Of a stretch of 64,000 nt of DNA, positions 54,831 to 64,000 are shown piece by piece (the stretch's first letter is position 1; each line of letters begins with the position of its first letter). The position numbers were made by a program, and so were the translations under genes. The notes beneath the pieces are model-generated. The model worked only from the letters and a program-made list of their open reading frames with translations, was not told the DNA's origin and did no database searches. The stretch covers positions 62,001 through 126,000 of the forward strand of contig BSQZ01000124.1 of NCBI GenBank assembly GCA_033239005.1. The letters are read 5' to 3'. The stretch comes from Lamellibrachia satsuma (taxonomy: Eukaryota > Annelida > Polychaeta > Sabellida > Siboglinidae).

Positions 54831-55639
54831 TTAGTTTGCTACGTTAGCCTTGAATAAGGCTGTTTTTGTGATCAAAAGAACACTTTAGGCTAACAATCCT
54901 GCCACCTAGCGAATACGGAGAACACTGTGTAACAAAACAACGAAGTCAGTGTGTACTAATTTACGCTAAAATCCTGCTGTTAATTCCTTTTTACCGAAAA
55001 CGTTGACTACCACTATGTCAGATATTACCTTATGTATGTAATTTAAGTAAATAAATCACTTTATCTTATATATATATTAGCTAATGTAAACGATAGCTCG
55101 ATGCACGGGTTGAATGACCTGTAAACAAACTCCCTTTTATCACTCGTTGAGTTTGAATCCGGGAAAAAAAAAATACTACCTCTGTTAACAACAACGGTTT
55201 CTTAATATATGTCTACAAGAAGTTGGTGAACAATATATGTATAATACTAATACTTATTCTAACCAATATTCACTGTTACTGACTATTCACTATGTTATCT
55301 AAATTTTCGAATTGTAAACACCCCTATTAACGCTCGCTGAATTCCCTGACAGAATCCGAAACTAACTTACTCTAAAATACTCCCTCTGACTAATAATTAA
55401 CAAAACCTGTTTCCTAATATATGTCTACAATACGTTTGTGTATAATATATATGCAATAGTAATACTTATTCTATTTGATATTCCACGTATTTCTGTAAAT
55501 GATCTACACCAAATTCAAGTCGCTGCACCAAGTCCAAGTAGCCGGAAGTCTTTGATAAGTTAGCCAAATCCCCGCATGGGAGCCTAATTAATCCAGTGAT
55601 GTTATAATACATTTCAACACAATAAAAAGTACAGAATGG
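54831..55639. other. No recognisable gene
   Basis: AT-rich sequence. Two loosely similar stretches (CTCCCTTTTATCACTCGTTG near 55130 and CCCCTATTAACGCTCGCTGA near 55320, each followed by TCCTAATATATGTCTACAA-like text) suggest an old tandem duplication of about 190 bp. Confidence 0.4.
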
Positions 55640-55935
55640 AACCACTGGTCGAGTTTTGTCAAAATCACATGTTTCTAACTCTTTTAAAATGGCTGAACGT
55701 GCCATACCCGTCAATGTTTGCCAATTTATGCATAAATTACACATGCCGTGTGGCGAAAAAAATTACAAAAATCCTTTCGCCTATTAAAATCACCTAACAG
55801 TCCACGATTACGCTGCTAACATGTTCTATCAGCAAACTTGCCAATGTGTCTGCTCAAATGCAGTTATGTCAGGTGATATGATTTTTTTTACACATTACAC
55901 ATATCTAGAATTACTGTGCCCTGTAACTGAGGCAT
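55640..55935 (+). repeat. Dispersed repeat R2, copy 1
   Basis: Direct repeat with 57140-57465. TTTTAAAATGGCTGAACGTG, CATACCCGTCA.TGTTT.CC, AAATTACAC.TGCC.TGTGGC and GCTAACATGTTCTA are common to both. A diverged relative lies in copy B's intron (17990-18260). Confidence 0.75.
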
Positions 55936-57139
55936 GATCCCACAACCAACATACAATTATTCTGTCCAAATTTGTTACACAATATCACCAATGCACTGGG
56001 CCACATAACAGATATCACCAATGACTATTCTGTTGCAAAATAGCTACCTGCTCCCTCGCAAACTGGTGCCATACCCCCTAATTTTGAGCAAATTTCCATT
56101 TTGGCATCCGGTCTGTACCATGCTCGTGATCGATAGTCCTGTTTGCCTTTTCCAAGCAAACTATTCACTTTTCCTATCAACATGTGCCTTTGGGAATGGT
56201 TATATCTTCTGTAAACCATTTCGGAGTTATGGTTAGCTAGGGAAGGGGTTAGCTAGAGATGGGGTTATCTACGGTTAGGCTTGCATACCTTCAACTCCAT
56301 GTGTCCGTTCAATTATAAAGAACTGCACACAACATGACGTAGTTATTGAGACTTGGTGAATAGACATTATCGAAAATTAACGTTGATTTCCCATGCACAA
56401 ATGTGCTTATTTATGCTTTTAGCTTACCATACACGCTTTCGGGCAGTTTTAGCAGACGCAAATACAAAAAAAAAATATGTTTATTGACAACAAAATATCT
56501 TATTAAGCGTCAAATAGCTTAACATGTCAGCTGATGCCCATCAAACGTTATAGCACAACACTAAAATGTACTTTTTCTTTAATATATAATAGATCAGTTA
56601 CAGGATACATCCTAAATGAGACGGTTACAAGTTTAAACAATAGCGGCGCTTAAGAAGTAATGCTCTTGTTGACTAGATGGAATTAATACAATTTATACAA
56701 TAATATAATATTAACCAGCCTGACGTAGACAATGTTCTAAGTCAAACGCACGCAACATGAGGAAGTTAGCAGCCGTTTTGATTTATTCGCGTGATTCTAT
56801 GCTGGAGCATGTAACTGAGCCACTACACGACTGTGGCCCCATCTGAGTCGGCAATTAATAACTTCATATTTAAAAATTCTTCCTTTTGTGCAGCTTATCA
56901 ACACTACACACACATTGTTTGGTGACATACACACGTTTTTATCAGTACATTTTTAAAAAATACTCCTCCATGTCTGTTAAATGGCTACTGCATTTCCGAT
57001 GCCAGGGTGCCTATTTGGGTTCAGCCTACTGTTACCTTTCCCATGGGTGACCATGTTAACGTATTGCACGGTTATAAGAAAATGGGACTATCAAAAATCC
57101 TGAAACTTCTTTCCTGCAGTTGTCATCATCTTATTGATA
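55936..57139. other. No recognisable gene
   Basis: Unique AT-rich sequence. Open frames at 56021-56236 (both strands) overlap each other and show no domain. Confidence 0.35.
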
Positions 57140-57454
57140 TGTTGATCGAGTGTTGTCAAAATCGCATAATTTTAACTCTTTTAAAATGGCTGAACGTGCC
57201 ATACCCGTCAGTGTTTACCAATTTCTGCATAAATTACACGTGCCTTGTGGCGAAACAAATTCCCAAAAATCCTTCCGCCTGTTTAAATCATCTAAATGTC
57301 CACGTTTACACTGCTAACATGTTCTACCAGCAAACTTGCCAATATGTGTGCTCAAGTGCAGTTATGTCAAATGATATGATTGTTTTTTAAATTACACATA
57401 TCTAAAATTACTCTACCCTACATTCGTCTGTAACACACCAGGAAGTCTAATTGA
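57140..57454 (+). repeat. Dispersed repeat R2, copy 2
   Basis: Second copy of 55640-55935. It ends at GAGGCATGAT, directly beside the 3' end of the L2-like LINE. This suggests the LINE inserted at the repeat edge. Confidence 0.75.
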
Positions 57455-59880
57455 GGCATGATTCCTTTGTATGTAAGTACAACCAGTTTGTTTTTAATCG
57501 ACTGCGTGCAAAGGGCAGCAAGGGAAGTTCTTGTAACAGAGGCCTGTCACTGTTGCTACGTGGACGACGCGAAATCAATCTGGGTGCCGAGTTGTGTATT
57601 CATTGCAGACGCGAGATGTTGCCTACACACGTGCCGTATAAGAGTGCGTTACAGTCGTCAAGCCGCGATGTTATGATGGCATTGACTACGCGTTCCTTTG
57701 TCGGATTGTGTAGAAAACGGCTGATTTGATTGATGTGGCGGAGGTAGAATGAGCATGCGCTGATGACTTGTGACACTTGCGTTTTCATATATAAGTGCCT
57801 GTTAATGAAGACACCGAAGTTTCGAACACGTCGCGAAGCTGTGATTGTAGAAACACCAACTCGAATCACACTGCCGTCATCGATTGCAGTTGCATACCTG
57901 GGTGCAATTGGAAAATGCTCTCTCTTGCCGTCATTCATACACATATCATTCCATGCCATCAATTTGTTATGTTATCCAAACAATGCTCCATTTGCTACAC
58001 AACAACCACTAAAGCGGATGGATTCAGGTCGAAGTGTGAGTAGATCTATACGTCGTCAGCATAGTGGTGGAAGAATAGTCCATGGGCCCGAATAATGTCG
58101 CCAATAGGTTGGACGTACAGTGAAACGAGCAGTGGTCCAAGGACAGAGCCTTGCGGGACATCCGCCGGCAGAGCAGTTGTACAACAACAAAGCCGTAGCT
58201 CAAACGTAATCGCCTAATCAAGATGTCGTGGTTGATTGTGTCGAAGGCCGCACTAAAATCAACGAGAACCAAGGTTGTTTCTTGTTTATTGTCCAAGGCT
58301 GTTTTGATGGCACTTGTAACGTACAGTAGCGCGGTTTCAGTCGAATGTTTTTTCGATACGCCGAAAGAAAGAACTCAGCCATTTGCTAATCAGAAACGTG
58401 CGTCATTGTCCTAAGCGCGACTACTTTCTCAACCTTGGATAATTGTATGAGGTTATTCACTGGTCTATAGTTGTTCAGGATGTCTTTGTCAAGTGATGGC
58501 GTCTTCAGCGATGGACGGAAAATTGCATGCTTAAGCGGCCTTGGCATGACTGCCTCATCCAGAGAGGCATTTGTAAGCAGTGTGATGACTGACACAATAC
58601 GGGTGATATTGTCCCTTAGCTGATTAACTGGCAGAGGATCCAATACGCACGTTTTGTCAGTAGTGCCACAAATCGCTGTGATCTCTGCGTTTGTATTTTG
58701 ATCAAACACATGGATACAATCGGTGAAACAACGTTTTTCATCAGTTGACCTATCGATGTTGTTGAAGACCCGACAGGAGTTTGTCGATTTGTTCACAGAA
58801 GAAATGTGAAAATAGTTCACATCATTGGGTCGTCGATTGAAATTCGGGATGTTGCTGTATGCGCTGGCCATCAAGGGAACTCAATAGTCAGTGAGAAAGA
58901 TGTTGTACATCGCCACCAATTACTCTGCTTGTCGAGTATTTGCGCCCGCAGACAATGTCATGGCAGCACACGCAGATTTGATATCGTTTCGGAGCGCATC
59001 AGTTTTAATGTTCCAGAAGTTCCGCTTTGCAATCATCGCAGTTTTGACTGCAGGCTTCAGTGCGCTAAGTGTGAGTTCAATGCGATGGTGGTCTGAGAGA
59101 GAGTCAGGATGAACAGAAACGGAAGTAATGAAGTTGTTGTCAGTATGACTGACCATTAGATTCAATATGTGTCCAGTTCGATGCGTCGGCGAATGTACGT
59201 GTAGGGTTAGGTTGAACGATTCAAGTAAAGTGCGAAGTGGTATCATTGGTATTATCATTGATATCATCGTCAAAATGAACGTTGAAATCACCAACAATTA
59301 CGGTAGTAATGAAAGAGATGGATGACTCGATGAATAGTTGCTCAAGTTCAACGTAGAAGTTCGATGTTGTTCCAGATGTCTTGCTTGATGAAGGCGGATG
59401 ATAAGCGACCCAGACGTTGTGTGTCAACAAATACGGGTAGATGAATTGTACAGGGAGAAGTTCAATGGTTGTGAACGGCAGCTTTGGAAGGATCTTAGTC
59501 TAGAATGTGTTGCGGTGTACGATGGCAACCCCGCCGCCACGACCAGAGGCACGTGCTACGTGTTGGAAGGTGTAGCCAGGAGGCGTCGATTCCGCAACGA
59601 CCGCTTAGTCTCCGGTCTTCTTGAGCCACGTCTCGGTGACAACCTACACATCCCATTCGTGATCTATGATGTCCTCGCTTATTTTGAGTATTTTATTTCT
59701 GACAGATCTTGCACTGATACATGCAGTGTTGGGGGAACGCTTCTCATAATCGTTGGCAACGGTTTGTAGTCCCCTTTGGGTTTGGCAATTTGTCGGTTTC
59801 AGTCTTAAAATGTTCATGTTGTTGACGCCGCGTTGGTGGTAAGTGGGTACAAAGTCGGGTCGACGACCAATCATTGGTTA
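57455..59880 (-). mobile_element. L2-like LINE, near full-length ORF2, heavily mutated
   Basis: Minus strand, in order: an N-terminal CISARSVRNKILKISEDIID (endonuclease start), WVAYHPPSSSK and VIVGDFNVHFDDD, SDHHRIELTLSA (catalytic SDH), then [62 protein letters not shown] (catalytic YADD). The C-terminal region is SRLDDCNALLYGT, RLQ, IHNSA.RLI and LLQELPLLPFA. The LVDFSAAFDTINHDIL palm and the SRLDxCNALLYG tail are typical of the L2 group. At least six frame breaks. The 5' end (zinc finger or ORF1) is not seen. Confidence 0.85.
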
Positions 59881-59949
59881 CCGCAATCTTTTTGTGCCTA
59901 CTCCATGTAATCACCCATTAAAATTTGGCACCCTGGAAACGAGTCCCCT

Positions 59950-61150
59950 CAAGCACAGATTGGTGCGGACGAGTAGTTTCCACATGAACAACTAATGAAA
60001 ATAATAAACTTGACACCAGTCCCGAGGGGGTTGAGATACTGCCAGGTCTTATGTCTTGACTGCAAGTGGGTTGGCCAATCATATATTATGCAGCTGTGTG
60101 GCTTAACAGCATGAAGGAAGCTATTCATGGACTTCAACCTCTTTAGTGTTGGCACATGTTGGAATAGAGGATGGCGAGGGTCACTTCCCTGATTGATTCT
60201 CTGTTTGTGAGAAGGATGCCCTTCTGATCGATGGTAGAGCAATACCACATAGCAGATAAAGGTCGTCCACTCGCGTATGTTTGAGGCAGCCAGTAACAGC
60301 TCTACAGGCCATGTTGAAGAATAGGTCCATCTTCTTGGCATGTATAGGGTGGACCCATATAGGACAGGCACATTCAGCTGCAGAGTAGCGCCAGGCAATG
60401 ACAATGCTTCGTATGGTCCACGGGTCTGTTCCTCATTTGGAGTTGGACAGCTTCCTCAGGATGCTGTTCCATGGCTCCTACCTTTGCCTTTGTTTTGATG
60501 ACATGACATGACATGTTTGTAGCTGAGAGTGCGGTGCGGTCCAGTTTGCATCCCTGTTCTTAATATGGAAAGCACCGATTTGGGTCTTCTTTGGATTTGT
60601 CCGCAGATGGTTGACGGCATAGTAATTGGTTAATCAGTGAGGGACTGCTCCACTTTTACTCAAGCAGTTGTTGAACATGTCTAGTAGCCACCAAAAAGAG
60701 CTGCTAGTTCCAAATGTTTGAGGTGTTCTCAGAGGGTGTCGTCATGTCCGGCAGCTTTGTTCTGTTTCATCACTTTGATGCCAAGTAGGAGTTTACTCGA
60801 GGTGAAAGGTGTTGTGAAGTTAGAGTCGTCCTGGTCATATTCAGCAGGCTTTGGAAGTTTAACTATGTTGGGACGATGCCCTAGGTTTCCTCGACTGTTC
60901 ACGAGGAGCTGGTGAGTAACTTGATCTGCTGTGACCTCATATCGTGTTGTGTTATTGTGTAGTTATTTCCCAACATATTTATGGTCTTCCATGCGTTTCT
61001 GCTGCTGTGGATCATGTTTGTAAACTCAATCAGTGCTTGTCACTCACTGCGTCGCTCCGCTGATATGGCGTTCTTATGTCTCTCTCCAGTGTCCAAGTTG
61101 TCATCCGCAAAGGGATGTGTTTGGTAGAATTCCAGTTGTTTGGGAAACTT
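59950..61150 (-). mobile_element. RTE/Jockey-like LINE (LINE-4), 3' part
   Basis: Minus strand: FPKQLEFYQTHPFADDNLDT, GERHKNAISAERRSDKH, MIHSSRNAWKTINMLGNN, KAAGHDD then EHLKHLELAA (motif 0-1 region), NHLRTNPKKTQIGAFHI, and a C-terminal region with CACPIWVHPIHAKKMDLFFN, CRAVTGCLK and LYLLCGIAPPSIRR, then DPRHPLFQHVPTLKRLKSMN. The central palm region with the catalytic aspartates is missing, so it is internally deleted. It is continuous with 61730-62575 once the copy D insertion is removed. Confidence 0.8.
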
Positions 61151-61427
61151 AAGTAAGTGTAGTTTTTTACGGTGCTGCACGTTAATGTCAAATATACTAT
61201 GGCAATAAAGATTAAGACATTCAATACAACATTGTTAATTTATTGCAACTTTAAAAAATTGAGAAATGGGGCAAATTATTTATAGGAAACCCCAAGTAAC
61301 TCAGTTTCACTCAGCAAATACAAATCGCTGTACATTCCATTTAGTATGTGCGCCACGCCATTGCAATCCAGTGTTCATGTTCGCATTCACTGTTCGTGAA
61401 TATGTACATTTAGTTGGTAGATAATAT

Positions 61428-61524
61428 ATGAATCACGTTTCTTCTAACCACATCTATTGATTTACTTCACTCAACGTTGAGTGAGTAAATCAATAGTTGT
61501 GGTTGGAAGAAACTCGTAGTTCAT
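61428..61524. repeat. 97-bp palindrome 5' of copy D TM exon
   Basis: Arms of about 48 nt meet at CAAC/GTTG. ATGAATCACGTTTCTTCTAA and its partner GAAGAAACTCGTAGTTCAT form the base. It has the same centre and the same position as the copy A palindrome (4849-4948). Confidence 0.85.
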
Positions 61525-61544
61525 GTTTACTATTTGTCTGTCAG

Positions 61545-61686
61545 ACGGAACAAAAAGAAGCGTCGGCATGCACGCTGTGTTCGTCGGTCTGATTGTATTG
61601 TTCGGCTTCCTAGTCGTTGGTTCCATTGTCGTCGGTCTCGTCCGATCGTTGAATGTACTTTCTCGTCATTGTTCCGAAAGGTCGAG
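61545..61686 (+). pseudogene. Copy D: isolated transmembrane exon, open frame
   Basis: 142 nt, the same length and phases as in copy B. The acceptor GTCTGTCAG is followed by AC; the donor is TCGAG/GTTGGT. It encodes DGTKRSVGMHAV, a helix FVGLIVLFGFLVVGSIVVGL, then VRSLNVLSRHCSERSS. The helix has GxxxG-like spacing (GFLVVG). The exon is undamaged, but no LDLa or tail exon accompanies it in the window and it lies inside LINE DNA. It is most likely an orphan exon copy. Confidence 0.7.
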
Positions 61687-61729
61687 GTTGGTACCCTAGC
61701 TTAGCAAAACAATCCATTGAGTTTACTTT

Positions 61730-62575
61730 ACTTGTGTATTTCCTTAGCATCATGTGCCATTCCCGGGATGTAGTTCATCCTACAGCCACTCGGGATATTG
61801 ATCTTAGAGGACTTTTTCATCCTCTTCACAAATGCATCGTAGTTAGCTGTTGAAGCTGGTAGGTCTTTGATTGAAGTATCTCTACTGAACATTTATCCCA
61901 GTTTTTCTTTTGTTAAGTTGAAACGATGGCGGCAGCGAACTTCACGAAGGGAAACCATTGTATGGATTTGTATTCCAAATGGTCGGTGCTGGCAGTATGG
62001 GTCCAGGCTAATTTTCTCGCATTGGTTAGCAATGTGGTTTGAGGAAAACATCAGGTCCGGATAATACCCACGTTTCTATCGGCTGTAATTGAAGGAGCTC
62101 AGAAGCATTGAATCGTGGATGAGGGATAGCTGACTTGAATCTGACCAACTTTCAACTAATTCCCCATCATCGTCTGCCTCTGAATATCCCAAAAGTACAC
62201 CATAAAGCTGCATGTTGACGACTTCGATGTTTTTGAGTTCTGACATGGAGGATTTATCAACATCAACTCCGCTGCGGACAAAACGAACACTGCCATACTG
62301 AGTATGTGGTCTCTCTATGACGAGTGTCATTCTCGGTATCCTTGGGCGGATACTTGAGGTTCCGCGGTGCGTCTATTGAAGGCAGACAATGTCACATTTA
62401 ATTCTTCTCGCACATGTATCTGCCAGAAGCTGCTGCTTGGTTTCTTAAATGTATTCAACATTGGCTGAGATGATGCACAATGCCGGCCCTGAGAAGGTCT
62501 CACGCATACGACAGTGTTGCTCGCCGACATATTGGTCTTTGTTGGAGAGTGCAGTCATCTTCAGAATAGGTGGGT
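61730..62575 (-). mobile_element. RTE/Jockey-like LINE (LINE-4), endonuclease part
   Basis: Minus strand, from 62575 down: GPALCIISANVEYI, TKQQLLADTCAR, CDIVCLQ.THRGTSSIRPRI, MTLVIERPHTQYGSVRFVRS, DVDKSSMSELKNIEVVNMQL, then PDLMFSSN and RPFGIQIHTMVSLREVR. It ends with DAFVKRMKKSSK, INIPSGCRMNYIPGM, AHDAKEIHK at the insertion point. This is the apurinic-endonuclease domain of the LINE whose RT part is at 59950-61150. Confidence 0.8.
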
Positions 62576-64000
62576 GTTGCGTGATAGAAGGATTCGCAGA
62601 CAGAAGCCTGACAGGAGTCGCGACGTGAACACTCTATGACCCCCTCAAACATCAATAAATAAGAAAACATTACTCTGCTACAATAATTAATTGGTGTATT
62701 TAATGGTTAGATATGTAGTATTATGACGTAATTATTATATTTATTAAAGGGTAATTAAATATTTTTTGAGAAACCATCATGCCCGGAGTGTGAACTGTCG
62801 ATCTCACATTCCCTACACATGGGGTGAATGAAGCCAGTGACATTTACAGTAGACCGACAGGGGTATATCCTGAAAATGCCTGTAGTAGGATATAATTAGT
62901 ACATATAATATGAGTAGAGGGAATGGGTGTAGACCAACTGGGGTTCAACCCTTACATCAATACGGTCAATTTGATTCTGATCGGGCCAAACAACCTTTAT
63001 GAATGTCGGGACTGTTTGCACTGCTTAAATTTAGGGTTTGGCTATGGGTACGGCATTTTACCGTAACGTTTCAGTTTGTTCTTTTTACAGATGAGATGCG
63101 AGATTTTGACGGACATTTATTTGATCACTCTAATTTAACCCTCGATACACGTGTAACTGGTTTTTGCTTTGCATAACTGGAAAATAAAAAATGATAACGG
63201 GTAAACTGGAAATGTTCACAATCCTGATTAAGGGCCTGTTACTACCAGGTAATCATATTTTGTTCACATATTTCAATGTATAGATTGTACTAGAAAATAC
63301 TATTGCAATTAAGGCCACTACAATTAATCTAAGTAGATATTGTAGAAACAAACCTACACAAATTGGCTGGGCAGGTCAGGTGGTTGGGTAACACTACAAC
63401 AAGCAAACTAATATAATATTATGTGAAAAGGGATTAAAATGTAAGATTTCTAGATTATGGAATACATCACCAGAAGTGCACCAGCATTTTATGTTGAAAT
63501 TTCTAATTTTATTTCCGAAAAAGGATTTAACGAATTTAAAATATCAAAATGCAAGAACCATGTAGATGTTACATTAATTATCTTACGTTATTTTTTAATG
63601 AGATTACTTATTTGGCTAGCCTCTATAGATTTTCTTCAGAAAAATTACTTTAGAGATGGCCATTTTGATATTAGAAACGAATCAGTAATAGTGTTCAACA
63701 TAGTTTAAACAAAATGTTGTTCAGTATAGTATGCTGGGTACGACAACTGACCATGTGGTATTAAAGGGAAAGGTGGATAACTCAATAATAATCATTACGT
63801 ACTAATGATGGTGTTATAATAATATAAGTTTTATCAATCATAATTCATATTGAAATTTATGCTTTTAATGTAGATCTTTTTCTATATGTAATGTAATTTA
63901 ATGACAGGAACATTCCCAATTTGCTGCATTGTTTGGTTGATACTGTTGATGCTACAACAATCAAAATCATCATTATACATAATTGTTTGAAAAAGTATTT
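62576..64000. other. No recognisable gene
   Basis: AT-rich sequence. A plus frame at 63457-63708 (83 codons, with LIILRYFLMRLLIWLA as a hydrophobic stretch) is not recognised. An alternative frame through 63440-63560 reads ISRLWNTSPEVHQHFMLKFL, which faintly resembles the end of a LINE ORF2. Neither is strong enough to call. Confidence 0.35.

Larger units (their letters stand above)
61151..61729 (+). mobile_element. 579-bp insertion carrying copy D TM exon, with 4-bp target duplication
   Basis: The segment is flanked by ACTT on both sides (61147-61150 and 61730-61733). Its ends are weakly complementary (AAGTAAGTG ... GAGTTTACTTT). Deleting it joins LINE-4 in frame as KEIHKFPKQLEFYQTHPF. It contains, in order, a single unit of the copy C 50-bp minisatellite (61185-61235), a 97-bp palindrome and the TM exon. 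This is the order found in the gene copies, so it is a piece of gene DNA that was moved as a block. Confidence 0.8.

Noticed and set aside
54189..54834. Plus-strand Ser/Pro/Leu-rich frames (LPSRLPHSLLLPSC)
   Set aside because: They are the complement of the Gly/Lys/Glu repeat in CR1 ORF1 and have no independent support.

Overview
The window looks like repeat-dense, AT-rich DNA from an animal nuclear genome. It has spliced exons with GT/AG borders, several non-LTR retrotransposon (LINE) families, long micro- and minisatellites, and no operons, rRNA or tRNA that I can recognise. The mix of CR1-like, L2-like and RTE/Jockey-like LINEs with abundant minisatellites fits a marine invertebrate or basal chordate (cephalochordate-like), but the species is an inference only.

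The only convincing host gene is a small multi-copy family. Three exons encode, in order, an LDL-receptor class A (LDLa) module, a single transmembrane (TM) segment, and a cytoplasmic tail with PPSY (PPxY) motifs. Splice phases match across all three exons. Copy B (18478 to 14351, minus strand) keeps all three exons open. Copy A (5632 to 1685, minus) has an in-frame loss of the LDLa core and a stop in the TM exon. Copy C (44842 to 47391, plus) has a one-base frameshift in the LDLa exon, no TM exon and an intact tail exon. Copy D (61545 to 61686, plus) is a TM exon alone, carried in a 579-bp insertion inside a LINE. B and C are mirror images about a centre near 23 kb: reading outward from the centre, both sides carry repeat X, LINE-2, a CR1 3' end, the LDLa exon, an antisense transposase-like fragment, and the tail exon.

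The introns and flanks hold minisatellites whose single-copy seeds survive in sister copies. A 101-bp unit has 8 copies in A and 1 in B. A 25-bp unit has 32 copies in B and 1 in A. A 29-bp unit is expanded in B and single in C. A 50-bp unit has about 30 copies in C and 1 in D.

The largest single object is a 12.7-kb foldback element (27276-40006). Its two arms are inverted copies made mainly of a 35-bp satellite. It sits inside a LINE-2 reading frame, flanked by a 6-bp direct repeat, and removing it restores the frame. A second element (about 40370-42025) interrupts the same LINE further on.

Region by region: 0-6 kb copy A; 6-13.4 kb microsatellites, dispersed repeats, a LINE fragment and a 46-bp minisatellite; 13.4-18.5 kb copy B; 18.9-27 kb LINEs and the mirror centre; 27-40 kb foldback element; 40-43.5 kb remaining LINE-2, second element and CR1; 44.8-50.5 kb copy C; 50.5-54.8 kb nearly full-length CR1 with ORF1 (zinc finger plus SGNH esterase) and ORF2 (endonuclease plus RT); 55-57.5 kb dispersed repeat pair; 57.5-59.9 kb L2-like LINE; 59.95-62.6 kb another LINE holding copy D; 62.6-64 kb nothing recognisable.
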